A stretch of DNA of 64,000 bases from an uncultured Odoribacter sp. (GCA_910578105.1 CAJTPD010000002.1:145269-209268); one strand, 5' to 3'; numbered from the stretch's first letter, positions 28,418 to 37,714 are shown. A program made the numbers and translations. Notes: generated from the sequence alone by a model not told the origin.

Positions 28418-29119
28418 TTACAAACCTGCAATCGTTTTCATTTTTTCAATGTTTAATAATTTTATTTTGCGTCCTTTGGCTTCGACCAGACCTTCGGATT
28501 TGTAGTCGGAAAGAAGACGGATAACTGTTTCTGTTGCCGTACCCACAAAATTACTTAATTCTTCCCGGGTTATATTTAATTTGAGTGTTCCGTCTGCTTC
28601 AATACCAAATTCACTGGAGATAAGCAATAGAATTTCTGCCAGACGTTCTTTTACTGATTTTTGTGCGATTTCCCGGATGTAATGATTGGCATCTCCCAGT
28701 TCTTTACAGGCAATTTGAACCATATCGTACGCAAAACCCGAATTGTTTTGCAACAGGTGGAGTAAAGTTTTGTCTGGTATGTGGCACAAGATGCAATCAG
28801 AAAAGGTTTTGGCTGAAGTACAAGCAAATTCATGTCTGATGACAGAACGAAAACCGAAGATGTCTCCTTCCTGGTCGAATTTTATGATTTGTTCTTTCCC
28901 CTCGTGTCCGGTTTGATAGATTTTGATGATACCACAATAAATAAAATAGCATCCTTTTATTCTGGTTCCTTCTTCGTACAGAAGTTCACCTTTTTTATAG
29001 GCACGGATAGCATCCGTTGTAAGTAAGATTTGTAATTCTGCCTCTGTGAGATGGGGAAATGTATTTTTTAGTTTTTTCAGACATGCTTCCGGATTCGGTA
29101 AATTTACTTCACAGCTCAT
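28418..29119 (-). CDS. Crp/Fnr family transcriptional regulator
   Basis: The protein has 233 residues: a cyclic-nucleotide-binding-like beta-roll (about 25-130), a dimerisation helix (about 130-160) and a winged helix-turn-helix (about 175-220, ITREELSNFVGTATETVIRLL). The ligand pocket residues of true CRP (RxS) are not evident. Cysteines are scattered (C3, C13 and others) without the FNR cluster pattern, so the signal is unknown. It lies between dxs (22 nt upstream) and the aminotransferase gene and is probably co-transcribed. Confidence 0.92.
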   Translation of the reverse strand: MSCEVNLPNPEACLKKLKNTFPHLTEAELQILLTTDAIRAYKKGELLYEEGTRIKGCYFIYCGIIKIYQTGHEGKEQIIKFDQEGDIFGFRSVIRHEFACTSAKTFSDCILCHIPDKTLLHLLQNNSGFAYDMVQIACKELGDANHYIREIAQKSVKERLAEILLLISSEFGIEADGTLKLNITREELSNFVGTATETVIRLLSDYKSEGLVEAKGRKIKLLNIEKMKTIAGL

Positions 29120-29141
29120 ATTTTTTCTTTTTTCATATTGA

Positions 29142-31067
29142 TTAAAATTCCTGAGCAGTTTGCATGTTTTTTATAACATTTCCTTCTTTTTGATTTATCA
29201 GGGCTGTAACGCACCGGATAATGCCCTTTTCGTCAAATCCGCATTCTGCGTATAATTGGTGTTGGGTGCCATGTTCTATAAATTTGTCCGGAATGCCCAG
29301 ACGTACCAATTGGGCCGGGTAGTGATGAGTGGCTATAAATTCAGCAACAGCACTACCCAAACCTCCGTTTATAGTGCCATCTTCCAGTGTAATTACCTGT
29401 TCAAATCGCCGGAAAATATCGTGCAGAAGAGTTTCATCAATGGGTTTTAAGAAACGCATGTCATATAAGGCGACGGATATATGTTCCAGCTTTTCAATAG
29501 CTCTCTTCGCGATATTGCCTGCTGTTCCGATAGAAATGATAGCAATCTCTTTTCCTTCAATCAGGCATCTCCCTTTACCTATTTCGAGTTTTCGGAATGG
29601 AGTATGCCAGTCTTGCAAGAAACCATTTCCCCGGGGATAACGAATGGAAAATGGGCCTTGGTTGGGCAACTGGGCAGTATACATCATATTACGTAGTTCC
29701 TCTTCGTCCAGCGGAGCTGCAATGGTCAGGTTGGGGATGCAGCGAAAATATGCCAAATCATATGCTCCATGATGTGTTGCTCCGTCTGAACCTACAAATC
29801 CAGCCCGGTCAAGACAAAAAATGACATTCAGATTTTGTAGGGCTACGTCATGGATAACCTGATCATAGGCCCGTTGCATAAATGAGGAATAAATATTGCA
29901 AAAAGGGACATATCCTTTGGCTGCCAAACCTGCGGAGAATGTTACGGCGTGTTGTTCGGCAATACCGACATCAAAGCAACGTTCGGGCATTTCCTGCATC
30001 ATAATATTTAAAGAACATCCTGTGGGCATCGCAGGTGTGATTCCTACAATTTTGGGATTGCTCTTCGCCAGCTCTGTGAGCGTGTTTCCGAAAACATCCT
30101 GAAATTTGGCAGGAACGTTGCTGTCAGCTTCTTTTATGCGTTCTCCTGTGAGTTTGTTGAATTTTCCCGGAGCATGCCAAAGTGTTTGATTGGTTTCTGC
30201 TTCCTTAAAGCCTTTTCCTTTGATTGTAATGCAGTGGAGTACTTTAGGACCTTTTATGTTTTTCAGGTCCCGGAGTACTTTGACCAGGTGATTTACGTCA
30301 TGGCCATCTACCGGACCAAAATAGCGTAATCCCATTGCTTCAAAAAGATTACTTTGTTTCAGAAGCATTGATTTGATGCTATTATCGATATTCTGTATGA
30401 AATTTCTCATTCCCGGACTAATCCGGTTTAATTTTCCCAACACATTCCAGATGTCTTGTTTGATTTTATTGTATCCCTTGGAAGTTGTAATATCAAGCAA
30501 ATATTCGTTTAATCCGCCAACGTTAGGGTCTATGGCCATGTTATTGTCGTTCAGGATGACCAGCAGATTGGAATTATATACTCCGGCGTTGTTTAAGGCT
30601 TCAAAAGCCATTCCGCCTGTCATTGCCCCATCGCCTATAACAGCGATGCTTTGCCGGCTTTCTTCTCCACTCATTTTGGCAGCAATTGCCATACCTAAAG
30701 CTGCAGAAATTGAAGTGGATGAATGTCCTGTCCCGAAGGAATCGTATTCACTTTCGGATATCTTCGGAAAACCGCTGATGCCTCCGTAGATTCGTTTGGT
30801 TTTGAATAGTTCTTTTCTGCCGGTTAATATTTTGTGGGCATATGATTGATGGCCTACATCCCAGATTAAATTGTCATAAGGGGTATCCAGCGTGTAGTGC
30901 AATGCGACAGTCAGTTCGACAACTCCCAGGCTTGAACCTAAATGACCCGGATTTTCTGCACAATCGTCAATAATTTTTTGACGTACTTCCTGACATAGTT
31001 GAATCAGGGAATCTTCCGGTATCTTTTTCAGCTCTTCCGGGGTATTTATTTGCTCAAGAATGCTCAT
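29142..31067 (-). CDS. dxs: 1-deoxy-D-xylulose-5-phosphate synthase
   Basis: The protein has 641 residues and catalyses the first step of the MEP isoprenoid pathway, joining pyruvate and glyceraldehyde 3-phosphate with thiamine diphosphate. The ThDP/Mg motif starts at GDGAMTGG (residues 145-152) and ends with the NDNNMAI segment (about 174). The transketolase-like middle domain has GVGIAEQHAVTF-type sequence (here DVGIAEQHAVTFSAGLA), and a C-terminal domain follows. The product feeds the prenyl synthase encoded at 56.4 kb. It follows pyrH by 54 nt on the same strand. Confidence 0.98.
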   Translation of the reverse strand: MSILEQINTPEELKKIPEDSLIQLCQEVRQKIIDDCAENPGHLGSSLGVVELTVALHYTLDTPYDNLIWDVGHQSYAHKILTGRKELFKTKRIYGGISGFPKISESEYDSFGTGHSSTSISAALGMAIAAKMSGEESRQSIAVIGDGAMTGGMAFEALNNAGVYNSNLLVILNDNNMAIDPNVGGLNEYLLDITTSKGYNKIKQDIWNVLGKLNRISPGMRNFIQNIDNSIKSMLLKQSNLFEAMGLRYFGPVDGHDVNHLVKVLRDLKNIKGPKVLHCITIKGKGFKEAETNQTLWHAPGKFNKLTGERIKEADSNVPAKFQDVFGNTLTELAKSNPKIVGITPAMPTGCSLNIMMQEMPERCFDVGIAEQHAVTFSAGLAAKGYVPFCNIYSSFMQRAYDQVIHDVALQNLNVIFCLDRAGFVGSDGATHHGAYDLAYFRCIPNLTIAAPLDEEELRNMMYTAQLPNQGPFSIRYPRGNGFLQDWHTPFRKLEIGKGRCLIEGKEIAIISIGTAGNIAKRAIEKLEHISVALYDMRFLKPIDETLLHDIFRRFEQVITLEDGTINGGLGSAVAEFIATHHYPAQLVRLGIPDKFIEHGTQHQLYAECGFDEKGIIRCVTALINQKEGNVIKNMQTAQEF

Positions 31068-31121
31068 AAATTTAGTTTATCAAATTCTTGAAGTTTGTAA
31101 AATTGAGAATTCGGTTGCTGT

Positions 31122-31826
31122 TTAACAGACAATAGTTCCGATTTTTTCGCCTTTCATCAATTTTTTCAGATTTCCTTCTGTATCCATATCAAATACGACA
31201 ATCGGAAGATGATTTTCTTTACACATTGTAGTGGCTGTCAGGTCCATGACTTTCAGTCCTTTGTTGTATATTTCATCGTAAGTGATTTTATCAAATTTCA
31301 CCGCTGTGGGGTCTTTTTCCGGGTCTGCCGTGTATATTCCGTCTACTCTTGTACCTTTTAGCATTGCATCTGCTTCAATCTCTATGGCCCGGAGACTACT
31401 GCCTGTATCAGTCGTAAAATAGGGATTGCCGGTGCCGGCACTGAAAATGGTGACATATCCGGCCGACAGGTATTCTACGGCTTTTGATTTTGAATAAAAT
31501 TCTCCGATGGGTTCCATCCGAATCGCTGTCAGTACTTTATTTTTACAATTTTCATTATCCAGGGCAGAGCTGAGAGCAAGACTGTTGATGACTGTTGCCA
31601 GCATTCCCATATTGTCTCCTTTTACCCGGTCGAATCCTTTGTTGGTTCCTGTCAATCCTCTGAAAATATTGCCTCCTCCTATGACAATCCCAACCTGAAT
31701 ATCCATTTCCGTAATTTCTTTTATTTGCCGTGCATAGCTTTCCACCCGGGTGGAATCAATGCCGTATTTTTGATTGCCCATCAGTGATTCTCCGCTTAGT
31801 TTCAGGAGTATTCTTTTGTATTTCAT
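31122..31826 (-). CDS. pyrH: Uridylate kinase (UMP kinase)
   Basis: The protein has 234 residues of the amino-acid-kinase fold: RILLKLSGESLMG at the N-terminus, VIGGGNIFRG (about 48-57) for phosphate binding, and YTADPEKDPTA (about 160) near the nucleotide site. Bacterial PyrH is hexameric and converts UMP to UDP. It is the first gene of the minus-strand run and has a -7 box at 31923-31930 that abuts the divergent promoter of the GT2 gene. Confidence 0.97.
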   Translation of the reverse strand: MKYKRILLKLSGESLMGNQKYGIDSTRVESYARQIKEITEMDIQVGIVIGGGNIFRGLTGTNKGFDRVKGDNMGMLATVINSLALSSALDNENCKNKVLTAIRMEPIGEFYSKSKAVEYLSAGYVTIFSAGTGNPYFTTDTGSSLRAIEIEADAMLKGTRVDGIYTADPEKDPTAVKFDKITYDEIYNKGLKVMDLTATTMCKENHLPIVVFDMDTEGNLKKLMKGEKIGTIVC

Positions 31827-31922
31827 AGTTTTAAAAATTTTAATGTTCCGATAAACTTATTTTATTTCAATATAAATTATTTAAAACGAAAAAAAATTAT
31901 CTCAGTTATAAATAAAGTAGAA

Positions 31923-31930
31923 CAAAGCTA
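31923..31930 (-). promoter_or_regulatory. Putative -7 box for pyrH operon
   Basis: TAGCTTTG on the minus strand fits TAnnTTTG. A start about 7 nt on would give a leader of roughly 90 nt. The box is 2 bp from the plus-strand box for the GT2 gene. Confidence 0.45.
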
Positions 31931-31932
31931 AT

Positions 31933-31940
31933 TAATTTTG
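31933..31940 (+). promoter_or_regulatory. Putative -7 box for GT2 glycosyltransferase gene
   Basis: TAATTTTG fits TAnnTTTG, 22 nt before the ATG at 31963. No clear TTTG at -33. It overlaps the footprint expected for the pyrH promoter on the other strand. Confidence 0.45.
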
Positions 31941-31962
31941 TCTGATTCTAAAATGAAATTCT

Positions 31963-32691
31963 ATGAATAAAACTGCAAATTACCGTTTAACCATTATTGT
32001 TCCGGTTTATAATGAGGAAGGAAATATCCGAAGGTTGGAGAAAGAACTGGGAGATTTTTTGAAAATAGCCCGGATATCATCCTGCGTACTGTTTGTAAAC
32101 GACGGTTCAAAAGATGAAAGTGGTAAGCTACTGAAAGATATTTGTCATGGACATCCGGATTTTTATTATCTGGAATTGGCTAAAAACGGGGGATTGAGTG
32201 CTGCGATGAAAGCTGGTATTGACCATTGTAATTCTGAATTTGTCGGATACATTGATGCTGATTTGCAAACCACCCCGGAAGATTTCAATTTGTTGCTTAC
32301 ACACGTAGAGGACTACGAAATGGTAATGGGAATAAGGACAGGCCGGAAAGATAGTTTTATCAAAAATATGTCTTCCAGGATTGCCAACGGTTTCCGGCGT
32401 TCTATGACTCATGACGGAGTGGAGGATACAGGATGCCCGTTAAAAATTCTCCGGACAGATTATGCAAAACGAATTCCTTTTTTCACCGGAATGCATCGTT
32501 TTTTGCCTGCTTTAATCCAATTGCAGAATGGAAAAGTGAAACAAATTCCGGTGCGCCATTTCCCGCGAATAGCAGGCAAATCCAAATATAATTTATGCAA
32601 TCGCCTTGTCGGACCATTTAAAGATTGTTTTGCTTACCGCTGGATGAAAAAAAGATATATCAATTACGAGGTTGCGGAAGATAATTTGTAA
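31963..32691 (+). CDS. Family 2 glycosyltransferase, polyprenyl-phosphate sugar synthase-like
   Basis: The protein has 242 residues with the GT-A fold of DPM1/ArnC-type enzymes: IIVPVYNEEGNIRRLEKEL (about 10-28), FVNDGSKDESG, and the metal-binding DADLQTTPED (about 99-108). It lacks the two C-terminal membrane helices of ArnC/GtrB, so it is a soluble or peripheral form closer to dolichol-phosphate mannose synthase. A likely role is loading a sugar on undecaprenyl phosphate for the two ArnT-like transferases encoded next door. The sugar is not predictable. Confidence 0.85.
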   Translation: MNKTANYRLTIIVPVYNEEGNIRRLEKELGDFLKIARISSCVLFVNDGSKDESGKLLKDICHGHPDFYYLELAKNGGLSAAMKAGIDHCNSEFVGYIDADLQTTPEDFNLLLTHVEDYEMVMGIRTGRKDSFIKNMSSRIANGFRRSMTHDGVEDTGCPLKILRTDYAKRIPFFTGMHRFLPALIQLQNGKVKQIPVRHFPRIAGKSKYNLCNRLVGPFKDCFAYRWMKKRYINYEVAEDNL

Positions 32692-32738
32692 GATTTCAGT
32701 TTGTGCGGACAGTATTTTTATAATTGGTAAAATCAAAC

Positions 32739-33368
32739 CTAAGCATTTGCTTTTTCGACTTTTGTTTTTTTCTGCATAATCCAAATGTTCCGGGTGTATA
32801 CTATCAGTCCGGTGGATTGTCCCAGAATCAGAACCGGGTCGTGCCGGACGAGAGCATAGCTAACGATAATAAATGAACCTGTAAGACTGATGATCCAGAA
32901 TCCCATCGGAAGAATGGACTCTTGCCGTTTCCGGGAATAGACCCATTGGTAGACAAACCGCAGGGTAAAAACTACTTGCCCTGCTGCACCCCAAATCAAG
33001 AGCCATAAAGGAATTGTTTCATTTTTGAAAAATTGGGTAATAAACGTACTGGATTCTGTATACATATAACCTATGGCAAACACGGGAGTTGAAATTAACA
33101 GATAACGGATAGGCCGGGGAATTTTTTGCCAGCTATGTTTTATGTCCAGGTTCCAAATATAAATGTAGTATGAAATGAACTGACCGAAAATAATGGCAAA
33201 ATCATCCCGCAACCAACCATAAAAGAATAGGAGGTAGGAGCCAAACAGACTTAATAGCCAAAATATAGAAGGAGATACCACCTGTTTTGCTTTTTCAGAC
33301 ATGATCCATTGAAAAAGCAAACGGGCAGAGAAACAAGTTTGTGCTAAAAAACCAATCAAAAATATCAT
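32739..33368 (-). CDS. Tandem LAB_N-domain membrane protein
   Basis: The protein has 209 residues with two copies of the LAB_N domain (about 1-75 and 125-205), the hydrophobic domain found at the N-terminus of some LpxB proteins. Each repeat shows the pattern F..R..fQW..S, then P..FW..SL.GS, then ILGQ or IFGQ and a Y.(W/R)N end: for example ARLLFQWIMSEKAKQVVSPS and LRFVYQWVYSRKRQESILPM. No LpxB catalytic domain is present. Its ATG directly abuts the stop of the GT39 gene, so the two are co-translated. LAB_N is, as I recall, related to PQ-loop/SWEET-type carriers; a role in moving lipid-linked sugars is my inference. Confidence 0.85.
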   Translation of the reverse strand: MIFLIGFLAQTCFSARLLFQWIMSEKAKQVVSPSIFWLLSLFGSYLLFFYGWLRDDFAIIFGQFISYYIYIWNLDIKHSWQKIPRPIRYLLISTPVFAIGYMYTESSTFITQFFKNETIPLWLLIWGAAGQVVFTLRFVYQWVYSRKRQESILPMGFWIISLTGSFIIVSYALVRHDPVLILGQSTGLIVYTRNIWIMQKKTKVEKANA

Positions 33369-34925
33369 TTAATTGTCATTTAATTGAAATAGGACAATAC
33401 TGTAATTTCCGATGTTGTAAGACTCTTTATTTCCGATTATTTTCTCTAGTTCAGGGTCCTTTTTTACATCCTTGTTCCTGACAAAGAGTATAAATTCTTG
33501 TTGCCTTCCTTGACTGTTGAGTTCAGAAATACCGAGTTGTTTTATTTCCTGGTGGAGATAAGCATCTATGTTTTCTCCGCTTCTGAATTTGTAAAAGTAG
33601 TAATTTTTTATTCCTTTTTCATTAGCAATGGTCTGTGCTTTTTTGCTCATTTCCTGAAAACCTATGTATGGATTTAATTCAGATAAGGAAAATGAGCCAA
33701 TAAAAATGGTTAGCAGTAAACCTGCGGCCAAGCTGTTTACGGCATGTAATAAGGACTTTTTCCAAAGGAAACGGAGGGAAAGCAGGGAACTGATACTCAG
33801 GACCAATGCTGCAATGGGTATTGCTATTGTATTCGGCACGGAAAGGCCAGGTATTTTATTCAGGATAAATATTCCCGGAAAAACCAGAAGTAAGATTCCG
33901 GCAGGAATTGCTATGGCTGCACTTAAGTATTTTCCGTTTAAATCCGGAAGTAGCAAAATAGCTAAATATGCTATGAAAGGGAAAACAGGCAGCATATAAA
34001 TATCCAGTTTTCCGCTAAACAGGGATAAAGCTGTGAAAGTAGTAACGATAACGGTAAGAAATAGTTTTTTCAGGTCCGTGTTAATCAGGTGTTTCCGGAT
34101 ACCCGAAATGATAGTTACTACATAGAATAATATCCAGGGGGCTAAAGAGTACCAGATGGTTTTCAAATAAAACCAGACGGGTTCTTTGTGATGGAAGGAA
34201 TCAATGGCCCGGTTTACTGTCTGATTAAAGAGTAAATTGTCCAGATAGGTTTTTCCTCCTTCCAGATAAACTGCTCCGAACCATATCAGACATAAACCGA
34301 TGAGGATGCTCCATTGTTTCCATCCAAAATACTTTCCGAATGTTTGGAGTTTTCCCTGCCAAAAGAGAAAAACCGGAATGCTGGTTAAAGGGACTAAAAT
34401 GCCAACCGGTCCTTTAGTAAAAACAGCCAGGAATATATAGACGGGAAACAGAAGCGGGTCCCGGACGGAACCAGTGCCGGTATAGATTTTATAAAAAGTA
34501 TAAATAGACAGGACAATAAACAGGCACATCAACATATCCATCCGGATAACAATGGCTGAGCCGGTAAATAATCCGGAAGTAATCAGCATCAGTTGTCCGC
34601 TGAGTCGTGTGGGAGCAGGAATGACAGTTTTTACCCATTTATCCATAACATAAAGTATGACTAAAGCCGGAATTATAGAGAATAGACTGATAAATAGCAT
34701 ACAGTGTTCTCCCAGCAGCCATTTCCCTAACATAACAATCCACAGATACAGAGGAGGTTTATCGGCATATGCAGCCCCATGGTTCCAGAAAGCAAAGAAA
34801 TGGCTGTTCCGGATAGCTTCGTCGGCAATGCTCAGGTATTTTAGTTCGTTGTTTGGAGTGAAATCCCGTAAACTTAAGAGAGGTATGAAAAAAAGGAGAA
34901 AACAAAAATACTTTGGGATTTTCAT
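33369..34925 (-). CDS. ArnT-like family 39 glycosyltransferase
   Basis: The protein has 518 residues with about a dozen hydrophobic helices. The first periplasmic loop (about residues 28-60) has SIADEAIRNSHFFAFWNHG followed by YADKPPLYLWIVM; the D/E and KPPL pattern is characteristic of PMT/ArnT-type (GT39/GT83) enzymes that transfer sugars from polyprenyl phosphate on the periplasmic side. The target (lipid A, glycan or protein) cannot be told. It is followed immediately by the double LAB_N gene. A second ArnT-like gene is divergent 190 bp away. Confidence 0.85.
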   Translation of the reverse strand: MKIPKYFCFLLFFIPLLSLRDFTPNNELKYLSIADEAIRNSHFFAFWNHGAAYADKPPLYLWIVMLGKWLLGEHCMLFISLFSIIPALVILYVMDKWVKTVIPAPTRLSGQLMLITSGLFTGSAIVIRMDMLMCLFIVLSIYTFYKIYTGTGSVRDPLLFPVYIFLAVFTKGPVGILVPLTSIPVFLFWQGKLQTFGKYFGWKQWSILIGLCLIWFGAVYLEGGKTYLDNLLFNQTVNRAIDSFHHKEPVWFYLKTIWYSLAPWILFYVVTIISGIRKHLINTDLKKLFLTVIVTTFTALSLFSGKLDIYMLPVFPFIAYLAILLLPDLNGKYLSAAIAIPAGILLLVFPGIFILNKIPGLSVPNTIAIPIAALVLSISSLLSLRFLWKKSLLHAVNSLAAGLLLTIFIGSFSLSELNPYIGFQEMSKKAQTIANEKGIKNYYFYKFRSGENIDAYLHQEIKQLGISELNSQGRQQEFILFVRNKDVKKDPELEKIIGNKESYNIGNYSIVLFQLNDN

Positions 34926-35115
34926 GTATAGAATTGATTAAAATTTAATTTTTCAAAAATAGAAGAACGGGAAAAAAAATAAATAGAATTTACAAAATTT
35001 AACACATTTGGCAATTTTTTACTTCAGGTATTTTTTTTGTCCTTAAAAGAATTGGTATTTGAATGTCTTCATATAAATTAGTTGAAAATTTTATATAGAT
35101 AGTAAAGCATATAAT

Positions 35116-36747
35116 ATGAATCGGAAAATTGTCCATGTTTTTTTCTTATTGTTAGTGTGTTATTTTTCTTTTTTTGTCCATAACCGGGTGATTTACGCTG
35201 ATATTATGGAGTCCCGGAATCTGGTTACTGCCCGGGAAATTGTTATGGAAGGTAATTGGCTGATTCCTACAATGAACGGAGAATTGCGTCTGGAAAAACC
35301 GCCTTTACCCACCTGGGTGGCAGCTTGTATAGAGTTGATATCGCCTGATAACTTACCTTTGCAAAGAGCTGCCGCAGGAATAATGGCAACTTTGTTGGTG
35401 TTCTTTTTGTATGGTTTTGCTGCTTATCAAACCCGGCGTGATGTTTTTGGTCTGATAAGTGCATTGGTTCTTTGTACTTCCTTTAATATTATACTTATGG
35501 GAAGGACGGCGACCTGGGATATTTATTGCCATAGTTTTATGGTTGGGGCTATTTATTTTTTATTCCGGGCAGGACAAAAAACGGGGAAATGCTGGAAGGA
35601 GTTTATAGGAGCGGGAATTTTTATGGGGTTGTCTTTTCTGGGGAAAGGTCCGGTGTCTTTTTATGCTTTGTTATTGCCTTTTCTGATTGCATGGCTTTGG
35701 ATCTATCGTCCTTCTTTCCGGGGGAAAAAAGTGCCATTGCTGGTTATGGTGGGGATTTGCGTGTTGATTAGTATCTGGTGGCCTGTGCTATTATATCTGA
35801 CACATAAAGATATATTGTTGGCTGTTTGGAATAAGGAATCGACGGCGTGGCTGGAACGGAGTGTACGTCCATGGTATTATTATTGGAAATTTTTCACGGA
35901 AACCGGAGTATGGGCATTTATTCTGTTAGTCGCTTTGTGCTGGACTTATTGGAAACAGAAAGTATCTTTAAAGAAAGAATATCTGTTTGCTGTATGTTGG
36001 GTGTTTATGGTGTTGATTTGTTTATCTCTGTTACCGGAAAAAAAGACCCGTTATTTGCTGCCTATTCTGATACCATCGGCTTTGGTGATAGCACATTTTT
36101 TTATGTATTATTGGGAAAAGGTAAAGAATGGAGGTTTACAGAGAGCGGACCGGTTAATTTGGCGTATTAATACGCTTTTGATAGCTTTGATTGTATGTTT
36201 TTTGCCTGTTGGGGTTTATTTCTTTTTCTATGCTACGGAAAAGGTGACATTAGGTTTATTCGTGAGTTTTGCGATATTGTTGGAGGTAATAGCTGCTTTA
36301 TTATTTTATACTTCTTTGAAGAATAAAATTTTAGGTTTTTTGTTGGGGATTTTTGGATTATTTGCTGCGGTTGAAACGGTGATATTGCCTGTTGTTGCCG
36401 GGCTGTTCAATAATCCGGATTTAAAAAGTATACATGCTGTCAGAAAAATAGAACGTCTGAAGCATATTCCGTTTTATTATGATTGTAAAGAAGAGCTACG
36501 TATTGAAATAGTATATGAGGCAGGATGTAAAATTTTGCCCTATTGTTTTGAAAAAGGACAGAAGGTACCGGTGTTTCCTTTTGTTTTAGTATCGGAAAAT
36601 GAACCGGAAAAAGTTTTTTCACAACAACAATTGGAGTATTTAAATCTGGAGGTCATCGGACTTTATGATGACAATAAGCGGCCAGCCAATACCTCCTGGC
36701 ATTCTCCAAAGTTTGTCCATTATGTAACATTAGTAACAGAGAAATGA
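35116..36747 (+). CDS. ArnT-like glycosyltransferase (second copy)
   Basis: The protein has 543 residues and multiple membrane helices. Near the N-terminus YADIMESRNLVTAREIV is followed by NGELRLEKPPLPTWV (about 54-68), the acidic and KPPL signature of ArnT/GT39 enzymes. The C-terminal ~110 residues form a soluble domain, as in ArnT. It is diverged from the neighbouring minus-strand homologue rather than a recent duplicate. The reading frame is intact and ends before a bidirectional terminator. No clear -7 box was found in the AT-rich 190-bp region upstream. Confidence 0.85.
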   Translation: MNRKIVHVFFLLLVCYFSFFVHNRVIYADIMESRNLVTAREIVMEGNWLIPTMNGELRLEKPPLPTWVAACIELISPDNLPLQRAAAGIMATLLVFFLYGFAAYQTRRDVFGLISALVLCTSFNIILMGRTATWDIYCHSFMVGAIYFLFRAGQKTGKCWKEFIGAGIFMGLSFLGKGPVSFYALLLPFLIAWLWIYRPSFRGKKVPLLVMVGICVLISIWWPVLLYLTHKDILLAVWNKESTAWLERSVRPWYYYWKFFTETGVWAFILLVALCWTYWKQKVSLKKEYLFAVCWVFMVLICLSLLPEKKTRYLLPILIPSALVIAHFFMYYWEKVKNGGLQRADRLIWRINTLLIALIVCFLPVGVYFFFYATEKVTLGLFVSFAILLEVIAALLFYTSLKNKILGFLLGIFGLFAAVETVILPVVAGLFNNPDLKSIHAVRKIERLKHIPFYYDCKEELRIEIVYEAGCKILPYCFEKGQKVPVFPFVLVSENEPEKVFSQQQLEYLNLEVIGLYDDNKRPANTSWHSPKFVHYVTLVTEK

Positions 36748-36760
36748 ATTCCCGGATAAA

Positions 36761-36800
36761 AAAAAGGACTGTCCCCGGAATTTTCCTGACAGTCCTTTTT
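36761..36800. terminator. Bidirectional intrinsic terminator between the ArnT-like gene and tsf
   Basis: A perfect 13-bp stem (AAAAAGGACTGTC at 36761-36773 with 36788-36800) and a 14-nt loop, with A-run and T-run flanks. It serves the convergent ArnT-like gene (+) and the rplM-rpsI-rpsB-tsf operon (-). Confidence 0.9.
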
Positions 36801-36817
36801 AGGTATTGTAATCAGAT

Positions 36818-37636
36818 TTAATCGTTCAAGGTGAAACGGATAAATCCTGTTACAGTTAAATCTTTATCCTGGCTTGCCAGATAAGCTTTTACCGTCTGTT
36901 TGCCATCTTTCACGAAAGTCTGATTGAGTAAGGTAGACTCCTGATAAAATTTGTTCAGGCGGCCTTCGGCAATTTTGTCCAGCATATTTTCAGGTTTGCC
37001 TTCTTCGCGTGCTTTATCACGGCCGATTTCCAGTTCATGGGCAATCACATCCTGAGGAACATCGTTTTTATCTACAGCAATAGGAGCCATAGCAGCGGCT
37101 TGCATTGCTATATCTTTTTTTACCTGTGCATCTGCTTCTTTATTAAACCCGATAACGGTTGCTAATTTATTACCCGGATGGATATAAGCGACAACTGCTT
37201 CGGCCTCTACTTTTCCGTAATATGCAAGTTCCAGTTTTTCGCCGATTACTCCGGTTTGTTCTGAAATCTGATCAGCAATTGTACGGCCATCTAATTGTAT
37301 TGCCAATAAAGCTTCTTTGGTGTCAGGCATATTCGTAAAAGCAGCATTCAGAATCTGACGGGTGAAGTTTACAAAATTTTCATTTTTAGCTACGAAGTCC
37401 GTTTCGCAGTTTAAACTTACCATCACTCCTTTTTTTCCTTCGGCTAAAGCCAGCACACAACCTTCTTTTGCTTCGCGGTCTGCTCGTTTGCTGGCTACAA
37501 TGAGTCCGCGTTTGCGAATAATATCAACGGCTTTATCGAAGTCCCCTTCAGCTTCCTGAAGAGCTTTCTTACAGTCCATCATACCTGCATTGGTTGCGTG
37601 GCGCAACTTCATTACATCAGCAGCTTTTATTTCCAT
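36818..37636 (-). CDS. tsf: Elongation factor Ts
   Basis: The protein has 272 residues and is the nucleotide exchange factor for EF-Tu. The N-terminal UBA-like domain with MKLRHATNAGMMDCKKAL (about 9-26) and the core segment LNCETDFVAKNENF (about 75-88) are diagnostic. It is the last gene of the ribosomal operon, 78 bp after rpsB, in the usual rpsB-tsf order. Confidence 0.98.
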   Translation of the reverse strand: MEIKAADVMKLRHATNAGMMDCKKALQEAEGDFDKAVDIIRKRGLIVASKRADREAKEGCVLALAEGKKGVMVSLNCETDFVAKNENFVNFTRQILNAAFTNMPDTKEALLAIQLDGRTIADQISEQTGVIGEKLELAYYGKVEAEAVVAYIHPGNKLATVIGFNKEADAQVKKDIAMQAAAMAPIAVDKNDVPQDVIAHELEIGRDKAREEGKPENMLDKIAEGRLNKFYQESTLLNQTFVKDGKQTVKAYLASQDKDLTVTGFIRFTLND

Positions 37637-37714
37637 GTGTCAATTTAAAATTTTAAATTTCAGATTTTAAATTAACAATCTAAAATCGTCAATTTAAAAT
37701 CTAAAATTAAGTTA
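37637..37714. repeat. AT-rich repeats between rpsB and tsf
   Basis: The 78-bp spacer consists largely of variants of TTTAAAAT and ATCTAAAAT. The 13-mer GTCAATTTAAAAT occurs at 37639-37651 and again at 37688-37700. The function is unknown; it could be slippage-prone filler or an mRNA processing region between two highly expressed genes. Confidence 0.5.

Noticed and set aside
31122..31826. A tsf-pyrH type operon link
   Set aside because: In this genome pyrH heads a run with dxs, far from rpsB-tsf, so the gene order common in other phyla does not apply.
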